A stretch of DNA of 64,000 bases from Croceicoccus sp. (GCA_002694745.1 NZMY01000034.1:1-64000); one strand, 5' to 3'. Counted from the first letter of the stretch, positions 17,177-26,572 are shown. The notes: generated from the sequence alone by a model not told the origin. Numbers and translations: made by a program.

Positions 17177-19396
17177 ATGAACCGCGAGACGCCGCTGAAC
17201 GGCAATGGCGCTGCCAGCAAGGCGCGCGACCGCGATTTCGCGGAAGACGACGTCTATGTCACCAAGGACGAGCGCCTTGCCCATCTGACGCATAGCGAGC
17301 TGGACCTTCGCGAGATCCGGGCGGCGATCTATCGCAACCGCTGGATGATCGGCGGGATCACCGCGCTGGGCATCATCATCGGCCTTCTGATTGCGCTGCT
17401 TTCGACCTCGATCTACCGGGCGACCGCCACGCTGCAGATCGACCAGCAGGGCCCCGAAGTTCTGGGCACCGAAGCCGAGCGCACCGCCGGCACCGGAACC
17501 GACGCAGAAACCTATCTCGCCACCCAGGTCGAGGTCATCAAGAGCCGGTCGCTGGCCGACCGTGTCGCGCGCTCGATGAACTATTACCAGGATCCGGCGT
17601 TCTTCGACGCGATGGAACTGTCGCCACCGGACAGCGAGCCGGGTTCGGCCGCCTGGCAGCGCGCAGTGATCGCGAACCTTCAAAGCAATCTGACGATCAC
17701 GCCGGCGACGGGCACGCGGCTTGTCGGCATCAGCTTCGACAGCCCCGATCCGCGAACCGCGGGACAGGTCGCCAACAAGTTCGCAGAGGAATTCATCGCC
17801 AGCACGCTGCAGCGACGTTTCGACATGTCGGCCTATTCGCGCGAATTCCTGCAGCAGCAGCTGGAACAGACCCGGCTGCGTCTGGAAGCGAGCGAGCGCG
17901 ACCTGATCGAATATGCGCGCCGCACAGGCATCACTAATCTCGACAGCGGCACCGGCGAGGGACAGGGCGCGGGCCAGACGCTGACCGCATCGAATCTCGC
18001 CGCGCTCAACAGCGCCTTCGCCACCGCGCAGACCGATCGCATTCTTGCGCAGCAACGGTGGCAGCAGGCGCAGAACACCGCGCTGATGAGCCTGCCGGAA
18101 GTGTTGCAGAACTCGGCGATTCAGTCGCTTCAGGGACAGCGCGCGCAGGTCGAGGCAGAGCTTGAGGGCGAACGCGATCGCCACAGCGACGATTATCCGA
18201 CGGTCCGCCAGCTGGAAGCCAAGCTGGGCGCTCTCGACCAGCAGATTCGGGCGCAGGCACAGCAGGTGCGCAATTCGATCCGCGACCAGTACCGCCTGTC
18301 GGTGCAGCAGGAAAACGGACTGCTGGCCAATGTACGCGAATTGCAAGGCGCCGCTTTGGGCGAACAGAGCCGCGGCGTGCAGCTGACGATCCTGCAGCGC
18401 GAGGCGGATACCAATCGCGCGCTCTATGACGCGCTGCTGCAGCGCTTCCGCGAACTGAACGCCGCCGCCGGGATCACCGCGAACAATATCCTGATCATCG
18501 ACCGGGCGCAGAACCCGTCGCTGCCGATCTGGCCCAAGCCGCTGGTAAACGCCTTCCTTGGCGCGGTGCTTGGCCTCGCGATTGCCGCGGCGCTGGCCTT
18601 TGCCCGCGAACGGCTTGACGATTCGATCCGCGCACCCGACGATGTCGAACGCAAGCTGGGCCTGCCGCTGCTGGGTATCACGCCAAAGCCCGAGAACGAC
18701 GATGCGGAGACCGAGATGCTCGATCCGCATTCGCCCATGTCGGAAGCGATCTATGCCCTGCGCACCGGGCTGGAACTGTCCACCCGCGACGGCGTGCCGC
18801 ATACGCTGCTCGTCACCTCGACCCGTCCGGCGGAAGGCAAGTCCACCACCTCGCAGGCGCTGGCGCGTGAATTCGCGCAATCGGGCCGCCGCACGGTGCT
18901 GGTCGACGCCGACCTTCGCCGTCCGTCGGTCCATCACAATTTCGGGATCGACAACAAGCTCGGCTTCTCGTCGCTGCTGACCAGCAGCGAACTGGTACCC
19001 GGCGCGATCCATCCGACGGATATCGAAAATCTTTCGGTCATCCCCAGCGGTCCGATCCCGCCCAGCCCGCCCCGGCTGCTCAATCATGACACGCTGCACC
19101 GCATCTTCGACCGGCTGTCGCAGCAGTTCGACCTCATCATTCTCGACGCCCCACCGGTGCTCGGCCTTGCAGACGCGCCGCAGCTCGCCTCGGCCGTCGA
19201 CGGCGCGCTTTATGTGATCGAGGCGAGCGGCGGATCGCAGGGGCAGACCAAGGCCGCGCTGCGCCGCCTGATCGCGGCGGATGCGCATGTCATCGGCGCG
19301 GTGCTGACCAAATATGATTTCCGCCGCGTCGGTTATAGCGATTACGGCTATAACGAATATTACAACTACGGCGGCCACGAGCGTCAGGGCGCCTGA
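17177..19396 (+). CDS. Wzc-type polysaccharide co-polymerase and tyrosine autokinase
   Basis: A 739-residue inner-membrane protein with a Wzz chain-length domain flanked by two membrane helices (about residues 55-77 and 455-475). Between them is a large periplasmic coiled-coil domain. The C-terminal cytoplasmic BY-kinase has a Walker A in STRPAEGKSTTS, Walker A' in VLVDADLRRPS and Walker B in LIILDAPPVLG. The tail has the Tyr cluster YSDYGYNEYYNYGG for autophosphorylation. It controls assembly and length of the exported polymer with the OPX lipoprotein. No tyrosine phosphatase gene is seen in the locus. Confidence 0.94.
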   Translation: MNRETPLNGNGAASKARDRDFAEDDVYVTKDERLAHLTHSELDLREIRAAIYRNRWMIGGITALGIIIGLLIALLSTSIYRATATLQIDQQGPEVLGTEAERTAGTGTDAETYLATQVEVIKSRSLADRVARSMNYYQDPAFFDAMELSPPDSEPGSAAWQRAVIANLQSNLTITPATGTRLVGISFDSPDPRTAGQVANKFAEEFIASTLQRRFDMSAYSREFLQQQLEQTRLRLEASERDLIEYARRTGITNLDSGTGEGQGAGQTLTASNLAALNSAFATAQTDRILAQQRWQQAQNTALMSLPEVLQNSAIQSLQGQRAQVEAELEGERDRHSDDYPTVRQLEAKLGALDQQIRAQAQQVRNSIRDQYRLSVQQENGLLANVRELQGAALGEQSRGVQLTILQREADTNRALYDALLQRFRELNAAAGITANNILIIDRAQNPSLPIWPKPLVNAFLGAVLGLAIAAALAFARERLDDSIRAPDDVERKLGLPLLGITPKPENDDAETEMLDPHSPMSEAIYALRTGLELSTRDGVPHTLLVTSTRPAEGKSTTSQALAREFAQSGRRTVLVDADLRRPSVHHNFGIDNKLGFSSLLTSSELVPGAIHPTDIENLSVIPSGPIPPSPPRLLNHDTLHRIFDRLSQQFDLIILDAPPVLGLADAPQLASAVDGALYVIEASGGSQGQTKAALRRLIAADAHVIGAVLTKYDFRRVGYSDYGYNEYYNYGGHERQGA

Positions 19397-19403
19397 GGCA
19401 CGG

Positions 19404-20747
19404 ATGGCGACCTCCGCCCCCGGCTATCGCGATGCACCGGCGCCCCGGCCGCGCCGGCGCCGCACGCAGCTGAGGCCGGTGGCAACGCGCCAGACCGCGC
19501 TTGCGGCGGGCGGTTTCGTCTGGCTTGGCCTCGTGGCGCTGCTGCTGTTCAATCTCGCCCTGCCGAAGGGCGGCACGCGAATTCAGGGATTTCCAATCAC
19601 CTGGGGCTATGTCGTGATTGCCGCCGTTACCGTGTTCGCGGCCATTGGGACGCTCCGCAGGCGCGACATCTCTCTGCCCCCGATCATTCAGTCCTGCTGC
19701 CTGATGATGCCGCTGGCGATCTTTACCTATTACAAGGCGCAGCAGTTCGGCCTGCCGTCCAGCGGGTGGCTGCAATATGCCGTGCTGTTCGGCTTCTTCC
19801 CCATCGCCATACTGGTCTTTATGGCCCCCCATCTCGAACAATTGCAGGCGCGGCATATCGCGGGCCTTCTGCGAATATGCATCCGCTTCGCGGTCGCATG
19901 GGGCCTGTTCAATTTTCTGCTGTTCCTGGCGATCGGGCAGGTGATCGAGATCCCGTACGTCACCGTAAACGGGGCCGAGGTCATTTCGGTGCTCAAGAAG
20001 AACAACATGCGCGGCTCGGTCATGAAACTCGTGTCCAGCTTCAACAACGGCAATATTTTCGGCGTGTGCATGGTGATGCTGATGCCGCTCTACTTTCATA
20101 TCGAAAAGCGCAAGGGCTGGCTGGCAGCCTTCGTCATCGCCCTGCTCTGTACGCTCAGCCGCACGACCTGGTTTGCGATGACCGGGGCCTTCATCTTGAT
20201 GGTCATTTCGGGCCAGATCCGCGTCAACCGGATGTCGGTATGGGTTTCGCTGGGCGCGGCGATCTGCGTTTTTCTGGCGATCCTTCCCATGCTAGGCTGG
20301 ACCAGCGCGAACCTCATCGACGACCGGCTGGGCGGAAGGCTCGACTATCTCAAGAAACTGGAAGTGACTTTTCTCGGGCAAGATTCGATCACCATTCCGG
20401 AAATCGTCTATTTTGGCCTGCTGCAAAGCTATGGCCTGATCGGCCTAGTCATCGCATTAGCCGCCCTGTCCTATGGCGCGATTTACGGACTGGCACACTG
20501 GGGCGGACTTTCACAGATGCGCCGGTCGGCAGTGCTGGGGGTGATGACCTATCTCTTCGCCTGCACCATGGACGGCGCATTCGTGTTCCCGCCGGTCTTC
20601 CCGCTGTTCCTCTTCGTCAATGCATTGATCTACCGGCGCGGCTATCGCGTGGCGCAGCGGCTGGTTCCAGCGGCCGTCAAGCCCCGGCGTCCGCGCCGCC
20701 ATTCGTATGGGCTTGACGCGCAGACCCTTGCGGCATCCACGCCATGA
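19404..20747 (+). CDS. Polytopic O-antigen polymerase/ligase-like membrane protein (Wzy candidate)
   Basis: About 447 residues with roughly 10-11 hydrophobic segments; ATG at 19404, 7 bp after the wzc-like gene. A basic, Arg/Pro-rich cytoplasmic tail (PAPRPRRRRTQLRP) precedes the first helix. A loop with NNMRGSVMKLVSSFNNGNIFG and CTLSRTTWFAM resembles the Wzy/WaaL polymerase-ligase fold, in which a charged periplasmic loop is catalytic. Position between the co-polymerase and a glycosyltransferase argues for the repeat-unit polymerase. Sequence in this family is too divergent to be sure. Its stop overlaps the next start by 4 bp. Confidence 0.82.
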   Translation: MATSAPGYRDAPAPRPRRRRTQLRPVATRQTALAAGGFVWLGLVALLLFNLALPKGGTRIQGFPITWGYVVIAAVTVFAAIGTLRRRDISLPPIIQSCCLMMPLAIFTYYKAQQFGLPSSGWLQYAVLFGFFPIAILVFMAPHLEQLQARHIAGLLRICIRFAVAWGLFNFLLFLAIGQVIEIPYVTVNGAEVISVLKKNNMRGSVMKLVSSFNNGNIFGVCMVMLMPLYFHIEKRKGWLAAFVIALLCTLSRTTWFAMTGAFILMVISGQIRVNRMSVWVSLGAAICVFLAILPMLGWTSANLIDDRLGGRLDYLKKLEVTFLGQDSITIPEIVYFGLLQSYGLIGLVIALAALSYGAIYGLAHWGGLSQMRRSAVLGVMTYLFACTMDGAFVFPPVFPLFLFVNALIYRRGYRVAQRLVPAAVKPRRPRRHSYGLDAQTLAASTP

Positions 20748-21883
20748 GCGACGCCGGCCCCGAAAACTACCGCGTCCTTCACATCGCCCAGAAACTTCCG
20801 GGCGGGGTGGGGGCCTATCTGTCTGAAGTGCTGTCGTTCCAGCGCGAAGTCATGGGCCCGCGCCGCGTGTCTGCCGTCATTCCGGCCCAGGAACGTTTCG
20901 TGCTGCCCTACCTGCCCGAAGCCTCGCTGCATCTGTTCGACGATGCACAGCGCAGCCCGCGCGCCCTGCTGCGCTTTGCCGCCCATGCGCGGACCGCGAT
21001 CATGCACGACCGGCCCGACATCGTGCATCTTCATTCCAGCTTTGCCGGCATGCTGCGCCCCGTTATCGCGCGGCTTCCCGCCGACGTGCGCCCTGCTGTC
21101 GTCTATTGCGCGCATGGCTGGGCCTTCAATATCCGCTGGTCGAACCGCCGCCGCGAATTGATCGCCGCGGTCGAACGGCACATGTCGACGATGACCGACC
21201 GGGTGCTATGCATCTCGCAATTCGAATATGATTGCGCGGTTCAGCGCGGCCTTCCGCGCGACAACATGGCGGTGCTGCACAATGGCGTGACCGAACGTGT
21301 GTTTCCCGGGTGCGCCGCGCCGGTGCCGATGCCCCGCGACCGGATCAACCTGCTGTTTATCGGGCGCAAGGACCGGCAAAAGGGTTTCGACATCGCCGAA
21401 CGCGCGATGGCGATGCTGACCGACCTGCCCGTGCATCTTCATGTCATTGGCGCGACCGTCGTGGATGACGAACAGGAATCGCAGCGCCTGCCCAACATCA
21501 CCCATTACGGCTGGCAGCAGCGCGAAGCGATCTGGAGCTTTGTCGAGGCCTGCGACGCGGTACTCGTCCCCTCGCGCTGGGAAGGCTTCGGCCTTGCCGC
21601 GATCGAGGCGCTTCGGCAGGGCAAGCCGGTGCTCGCCTCCAATGTCGATGCCTTGCCCGAAGTCGTGCGCGACGGCGTCACCGGCATGCTGTTCCCGGCA
21701 GAGGATCCGCAGGCGCTCGCCCAATTCATTCGCGGGCTCGACCGGCAAAAGCTGGCCGAAATGGGCAGCGCGGGCCGCGCCGATTTCCTCGCGCGCTTTA
21801 CCGGCGAGCGGATGAACCGGGCGATCCTCGATTGCTACCGCGCGGTGCTGTACGAAAGGGCGCTGGCCACCAGACTGGCCTGA
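20744..21883 (+). CDS. Glycosyltransferase family 4 (GT-B)
   Basis: A 379-residue cytoplasmic GT-B enzyme. The N-terminal acceptor domain contains HIAQKLPGGVGAYLSEV and PDIVHLHSSFAG. The C-terminal donor-binding domain has LLFIGRKDRQKGFDIAERAM and the retaining-GT signature VPSRWEGFGLAAIEALRQGKPV, including the E-x7-E pair. It should add one sugar of the repeat unit from a nucleotide sugar; donor and acceptor are unknown. It overlaps the Wzy-like gene by 4 bp and precedes the cytidylyltransferase fusion by 49 bp. Confidence 0.92.
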   Translation: MSDAGPENYRVLHIAQKLPGGVGAYLSEVLSFQREVMGPRRVSAVIPAQERFVLPYLPEASLHLFDDAQRSPRALLRFAAHARTAIMHDRPDIVHLHSSFAGMLRPVIARLPADVRPAVVYCAHGWAFNIRWSNRRRELIAAVERHMSTMTDRVLCISQFEYDCAVQRGLPRDNMAVLHNGVTERVFPGCAAPVPMPRDRINLLFIGRKDRQKGFDIAERAMAMLTDLPVHLHVIGATVVDDEQESQRLPNITHYGWQQREAIWSFVEACDAVLVPSRWEGFGLAAIEALRQGKPVLASNVDALPEVVRDGVTGMLFPAEDPQALAQFIRGLDRQKLAEMGSAGRADFLARFTGERMNRAILDCYRAVLYERALATRLA

Positions 21884-21932
21884 AAGACTGGACAGCGAAA
21901 ACCGGCTGCAGGAACGGGGCTGAAGGGAATTC

Positions 21933-23123
21933 ATGGAAACACTGGCGATCATTCCCGCGCGCGGCGGATCGAAAGGCATTCCGCGCAAGAACGTCCTGCC
22001 GCTGGCGGGCAAGCCGCTGATCGCGCATAATATCCTTGCGGCCAGGGCAGCCTCGCGCGTCAGCCGGGTGGTCGTGTCGACCGACGATGCGGAAATCGCA
22101 GCGGTGGCGAAGGACTATGGCGCCGAGGTGGTGATGCGCCCCGATGATCTTGCGGGCGATGTCTCTCGTTCGGAAGATGCGCTGCTGCATGTGCTGGACA
22201 CGCTGGAGCAGGAGGAAGCCTACCGCCCCGACATGATCGCATTCCTGCAATGCACTTCGCCGCTGACCGCGCCCGAGGATATCGACGGCACGCTGGCGGC
22301 GCTGGAGGACAAGGGGGCGGACTCTGCGCTGGCCGTCGTGCCGTTTCATTACTTCCTGTGGTCCGAACAGGGCGATGGCGGGGCCGACGGCATCAACCAC
22401 GACAAGAGCTTTCGCCTGATGCGGCAACAGCGCCAGCCCGAATTCGTCGAGACGGGCGCGGTCTATGCAATGCGCGCGGCGGGTTTCCGCGAGGCAAAAT
22501 TCCGATTCTTCGGCAAGACCGTGATGCACGCGATCCCGGTGGAGCACTGGCAGGAAATCGACGAACCCGCCGACTTCCGCATCGCGGAGGAGCGGATGGC
22601 CCGCCTCGCCCGCTCGCGCCCGGCAGCGGGGATGCTGCCCGAGCGGATCGCGGCGCTGGTGATGGATTTCGACGGGGTGTTGACCGACGACCGCGTCTTC
22701 GTGTCCAGCGCGGGCGAGGAAAGCGTCGCCTGTTCGCGCGGCGACGGCATGGGCATCGAACTGCTGCGCAAGGCAGGGCTGGCGATGACCGTGCTGTCGA
22801 AAGAGCAGAACGAGGTCGTGGCCGCGCGCTGCCGCAAGCTGAAGCTGGAATGCGCGCATGGCATCGACGACAAGCTGCCGCTGCTGCGGCTGTGGCTGGA
22901 CGAACGCGGCATCGCGGCCAGCGATGCGATCTATATCGGCAACGACATCAACGACGTCGCTTGCTTGGAGGCCGCAGGCTGCGCCATCACCCCTGCCGAC
23001 GCGCATCCTGCCGCCCGCGCGGCTGCCGATATCGTGCTGTCGGCCGATGGCGGACGCGGCGCGATTCGCGAACTGGCGGACATGCTGATCGCATCGGGCC
23101 GGATCGTCCCCGCGCAGGGATAA
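21933..23123 (+). CDS. NeuA-type CMP-nonulosonate synthetase fused to KdsC-type HAD phosphatase
   Basis: A 396-residue two-domain enzyme. Residues 1-~225 are a cytidylyltransferase (IPARGGSKGIPRKNVLPLAGKP, FLQCTSPLTAPEDIDG, EFVETGAVYAMRA), which activates a 2-keto-3-deoxy sugar with CTP. Residues ~235-396 are a KdsC-like HAD phosphatase (motif I VMDFDGVLTDDRV, metal site YIGNDINDVACLEAAG). NeuA-HAD fusions are known where a 9-phosphate intermediate is dephosphorylated before activation, as for KDN. It would thus convert nonulosonate-9-P to the free sugar and then to CMP-sugar. It lies 7 bp before a sialyltransferase-like gene and ~9 kb from the NeuB-family gene. Confidence 0.93.
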   Translation: METLAIIPARGGSKGIPRKNVLPLAGKPLIAHNILAARAASRVSRVVVSTDDAEIAAVAKDYGAEVVMRPDDLAGDVSRSEDALLHVLDTLEQEEAYRPDMIAFLQCTSPLTAPEDIDGTLAALEDKGADSALAVVPFHYFLWSEQGDGGADGINHDKSFRLMRQQRQPEFVETGAVYAMRAAGFREAKFRFFGKTVMHAIPVEHWQEIDEPADFRIAEERMARLARSRPAAGMLPERIAALVMDFDGVLTDDRVFVSSAGEESVACSRGDGMGIELLRKAGLAMTVLSKEQNEVVAARCRKLKLECAHGIDDKLPLLRLWLDERGIAASDAIYIGNDINDVACLEAAGCAITPADAHPAARAAADIVLSADGGRGAIRELADMLIASGRIVPAQG

Positions 23124-23130
23124 GCGCCGC

Positions 23131-24087
23131 ATGACGATTATCGCCGCCCTCCCCCGCTCGACGCTGCATCTGCGGCTGCTGGCGGCGAACGATCCCGGCG
23201 TGACCCATGTGCTCTATCGCGACGCGCATGTCGCGCCCGATGTCGAGGCGCTGTTTCCCGGCAAGGGAATCGCGCTGGGCCGCGAACAGCGTCCGGCGAA
23301 GAGCCCGCTGCAATGGCCCGCGCGCTTCGCGGCCAATCGCCGCTATTACGCGGATGTCCGTGAAAGGCTCGCCCCGCTGGGGATCGAGCGGCTGATCATC
23401 TTCCTCGAAGGCGAACCGCTGGAACGAATGCTGGCGGACTGGTTCGGCGGGCCCATCGAATTATGGGAAGACGGCCTCTCGCATTACGTCGACCTGACCA
23501 GCCCGCTCTGGTACGCGGCGCGCGGTGCGGTGCAGGCGGCGAGCGGCTTCTATGCCAAGGGCGCGATGTCGCGCCGCGCGGATCGCACCCGCATGATCGT
23601 GCGCGACCGTTTCGAAACGCGCGACCTGATCCTGCCCTCCCCCACGCTGGCCGCGCCGCAGGACCGCCTTCTGTTCATCGGATCGCCGCTGGTCGAGGAC
23701 GGGATCGTTTCACGCTCGCGCCTTGCGCAGGGTCTCGGCGCCATGGCAGCCGCCAGCCCGATGCCGCTGGCCTATCTGCCCCATCCGCGCGAGGACATTT
23801 CTGCGGTCACGGCGATGCTGAAGCCTATCGCCCATATCGAACCGGCCCCCCTGCCCCACGGCATCGCCGATCATGTCTCGGCCCATGGCTATCGCGGCTA
23901 TATCGCGGCGGTCTCGACCGCTCTGCTCGATCTGGACGCGTTCGACCACAGCCTGTTCGTGCCGCGCCTGTTCGGGCTGGAACGCATGCATCGCGCCTTG
24001 GCGGGCTGGCAGGCCAATCCCGTGGCGCTGGCCGCTGGCGAGACTGACCTGTCGCAATGGCTGGCCGCCACAGGCGATCAGAAATAG
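23131..24087 (+). CDS. Putative sialyltransferase-like (GT52-type) glycosyltransferase
   Basis: 318 residues, not a standard GT4 or GT2. It has the three motifs of bacterial GT-B sialyl/polysialyl- and Kdo-type transferases: an acidic-acidic-Gly motif in ELWEDGLSHYV (113-115), an HP motif in YLPHPRED (218-219), and a Ser/Thr motif in AAVSTALLDL (about 262-264). In those families the histidine contacts the CMP phosphate. Position 7 bp after the CMP-nonulosonate synthetase fusion supports transfer from a CMP-sugar. The exact GT family is uncertain. The end overlaps the convergent pyruvyl transferase gene by 10 bp. Confidence 0.75.
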   Translation: MTIIAALPRSTLHLRLLAANDPGVTHVLYRDAHVAPDVEALFPGKGIALGREQRPAKSPLQWPARFAANRRYYADVRERLAPLGIERLIIFLEGEPLERMLADWFGGPIELWEDGLSHYVDLTSPLWYAARGAVQAASGFYAKGAMSRRADRTRMIVRDRFETRDLILPSPTLAAPQDRLLFIGSPLVEDGIVSRSRLAQGLGAMAAASPMPLAYLPHPREDISAVTAMLKPIAHIEPAPLPHGIADHVSAHGYRGYIAAVSTALLDLDAFDHSLFVPRLFGLERMHRALAGWQANPVALAAGETDLSQWLAATGDQK

Positions 24088-25268
24088 GGTCGCAGGCTCT
24101 CCGCATTGTCCTGCATCACCGACCATAGCCGGTCCTGCGCCGCCGTCAGACGGTCACGCGTGCCGTCGGGATCGTCCGCAATCGCTTCCATGCCTGCGAT
24201 AAGCCGGTCGCGGAAACCGGGCTGGCGGATATCGACGCCCCATTCCTCGTGCCCGATGTCTTCCAGGAAATAGGTCATCTTCGGATGACTGGCGAGGGTG
24301 AAGACCGGGCGCTGCAGGCCGAACGGCACCATCTGCCCATGCCCCCGCATCCCGATGGTCAGGTCGGTGGTGCAGTAATATTCATAGATCGCCGAAATCG
24401 GGGCATGCGCGATGTCGACCACGTCGAAGGTCAGGCCGAACTGGCGCAGCAGCGGCAGATAGAACCGGTCGCGCGGATCGTGCACCGCAAAGCTCGCGCG
24501 CCAGCCCTTTGCCACCATATGCGCCGCCGCCTCAGCGATTTCCTTTACCGATGCCTCGGGCCCGGACCCGAAGCGCCGGTCCGCGCGGTCGAAGGCCAGA
24601 TTGATCGCAAGGTGCCGCCCCGCCTGCCAAGGCCGGTCATATTCGGGGTAGAGGCGTGACAGAACAGTCGTCGGGCAGGGCTGCCAACGCAGCTTCTCCG
24701 CCAACGGCGGCGGCAAATGCCCCGACAGCGAGCGGATCGACCCGTTGTTGCGCAACCCGACGAAAGCCGCGCGTTCAATGGTCTCGTAAATATGCGCCTC
24801 GAACTGGGGCGAGAAACCCGTCTGGCCATGGAAATTATTATATCCCACCGCGCTCAGCACCAGTGGCCGTTCCAGCCGGCGCAGATCCTCTATCGCAAGG
24901 TTCCATTGCCAGCCCGACCGGCTGCCCGGCACGGAATCGGGAATGATCAGCCCGCCGCCGCCCACCAGCACGGCCTTGGCCTCTGCATTGATACGCGAAA
25001 TGTCGCGCGCCTCGACCGGCGCGCGAACGGGCAGCATCCGCCAGTCCTGACGGCCCATCTGGCGGTCGAACAGGCGGCGCGTGGCGGTGAACAGCGCCGT
25101 ATCGCCCGCATTGCCGTTGCGATGCACGCCGTAATGCACGCAATAGCCCTTGCCGCCCGGTGCGTGGCGAAACGCCAGCAGGCGCGCCTGCTCGGCCACT
25201 GCGCTGGCGGCACGGCGCGGGAAACCGGCGGGGTCGGTGCGAAGCGCCTTGATCAGTTTGGAAATCAT
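24078..25268 (-). CDS. Polysaccharide pyruvyl transferase family protein (paralog 1)
   Basis: A 396-residue protein with a GT-B-like fold that attaches a pyruvate ketal from PEP to sugars. Family features are VHRNGNAGDTALF near the N-terminus, VLVGGGGLIIPD, and the C-terminal TIGMRGHGQMVPFGLQRPV. ATG at 25268 is chosen because the long frame upstream of it is antisense to the neighbouring gene and looks non-coding. A second family member at 33387-35237 shares the same spine (GVH..NAGD, GxMRGHxQMVPFG, WGVDxRxPxF). It is transcribed with the glycosyltransferase ~23 bp upstream. Confidence 0.9.
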   Translation of the reverse strand: MISKLIKALRTDPAGFPRRAASAVAEQARLLAFRHAPGGKGYCVHYGVHRNGNAGDTALFTATRRLFDRQMGRQDWRMLPVRAPVEARDISRINAEAKAVLVGGGGLIIPDSVPGSRSGWQWNLAIEDLRRLERPLVLSAVGYNNFHGQTGFSPQFEAHIYETIERAAFVGLRNNGSIRSLSGHLPPPLAEKLRWQPCPTTVLSRLYPEYDRPWQAGRHLAINLAFDRADRRFGSGPEASVKEIAEAAAHMVAKGWRASFAVHDPRDRFYLPLLRQFGLTFDVVDIAHAPISAIYEYYCTTDLTIGMRGHGQMVPFGLQRPVFTLASHPKMTYFLEDIGHEEWGVDIRQPGFRDRLIAGMEAIADDPDGTRDRLTAAQDRLWSVMQDNAESLRPYF

Positions 25269-25291
25269 GGAAAAACCGGCAATTAGATGGG

Positions 25292-26572
25292 TTACGCGTC
25301 TGCCCGATCCGGCAAGGCATCGATCAGCAGCGCCGCGACCGTAGCCGCGCCCTTGCCGTTGAGCCAGCCGATTTCTTGCTCCAGCAGGCGGGGCGGAACA
25401 GGCCGCGTCGCCTTGACCAGACCCGCCTCGAGGATCGCGGCCAGCTCGCCAGCCTCGCGCGCGACGGGAATGCCCAGCGCGCCCATCGCCCCGGCCTTGG
25501 CGGCTTCGGTCTTCTGGTCGAATGCCGCCGGGTCCAGCCGCGCCGCGACGACCGGCATCGTGCAAACCGCCGCCTCAAGCAGTGCGGAGGAATAGAAGCC
25601 GACTGCGGCATCGGCGCCCAGCATGCTTTCGTATAATCCGCGCGGCGCTTCGGCCTGAATGGTCAGCCCCCGCCCCTCCAGCAAGGCGAACAGGCGCGCC
25701 CGCTCGTTTTCGTCGGATCGCGGGTGGAGGCGGGGGATCACCCGGATCGGCAGACGCGCGCCGACGCGCGCCAGCGCCGATGCCAGCGCCTGCTCTGCCC
25801 GGTCCACCTCATCGGCCCGAACCTTACCGTCCGCTCGAAAAGGCTGGTGCAGCCACAATATGCGCCGGGCATTCTGGTCGAACGTCCTGCCCGGCCACGC
25901 CTGCGCCAGGTCCGCCAGGCGGTCGAAACGCGGCGGCGGCACGATGATCAGCTTATCCGGATCGACACCCCGCTCGATCAATTGCTCTTGCCGCCCCTTT
26001 GCCGTGACCAGCACCCGGTCGATCAGCCTGCCGGTCATGTCGCGCGGCGGCAGCAAACGAAGCCCGCGCAAGGCCCGCAATCCAACACGCGCGGTCCGGC
26101 GAGAGGATTCGGGCACCGTTCCGCGCAAGGGGAGGCTGAAAGGCCCCTCGTCGATCTGGAACACGATGATACCCCGGTCGCGCGCGGCGCGGATCAGAGC
26201 CTGTTCTGGAAATCCCCAGCTGTGGCACATCATCAGCACGCCGATGGCCGCCTCATCCATCAGGTCGCCGAACATGGCCTGCAGGCGCGCAAACGCCCGG
26301 ACCCCGCCCGACAGGACCATGTTGGGCGCCGCCGTGGCAAAGCGCGAGGACAATCCCGCCTCCTGCGGATCGGGGCGCACCACCTCGGCCTTGCGCAGCG
26401 CATAATCTGCCGAGCCGCGCCGATCGAAAGCCGACATGTCGATCACCAGAGGCGTATCGGCACCCGCCCCGTCAAGCGCCGCAGTGACAAGGCGTATCAT
26501 CTCCGGATGCGATCCTGCCGCTCCGGCCAGCGCGATTCGACCGCGCGCATGCCCCCGTTCGTCCGATATCAT
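25292..26572 (-). CDS. Putative capsule glycosyltransferase with DEG/HP/SS motifs
   Basis: About 426 residues from ATG 26572 (a GTG one codon earlier is possible). No standard GT signature, but the layout matches sialyl/Kdo-type GT-B enzymes: IIVFQIDEGPFSLPL (DEG 141-143), RVIPRLHPRSDEN (HP 283-284) and DAAVGFYSSALLEAA (SS about 328-329). The N-terminal half has a VLMMCHSWGFPEQAL strand-helix unit. This could be a second CMP-sugar-dependent transferase or a capsule polyol-phosphate polymerase-like enzyme. It is upstream of, and likely cotranscribed with, the pyruvyl transferase. Confidence 0.68.
   Translation of the reverse strand: MISDERGHARGRIALAGAAGSHPEMIRLVTAALDGAGADTPLVIDMSAFDRRGSADYALRKAEVVRPDPQEAGLSSRFATAAPNMVLSGGVRAFARLQAMFGDLMDEAAIGVLMMCHSWGFPEQALIRAARDRGIIVFQIDEGPFSLPLRGTVPESSRRTARVGLRALRGLRLLPPRDMTGRLIDRVLVTAKGRQEQLIERGVDPDKLIIVPPPRFDRLADLAQAWPGRTFDQNARRILWLHQPFRADGKVRADEVDRAEQALASALARVGARLPIRVIPRLHPRSDENERARLFALLEGRGLTIQAEAPRGLYESMLGADAAVGFYSSALLEAAVCTMPVVAARLDPAAFDQKTEAAKAGAMGALGIPVAREAGELAAILEAGLVKATRPVPPRLLEQEIGWLNGKGAATVAALLIDALPDRADA

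Noticed and set aside
16961-19378. 805-codon frame antisense to the Wzc-like kinase
   Set aside because: Arg/Gln/Asp-rich with no recognisable domain; the plus-strand gene has clear kinase motifs.
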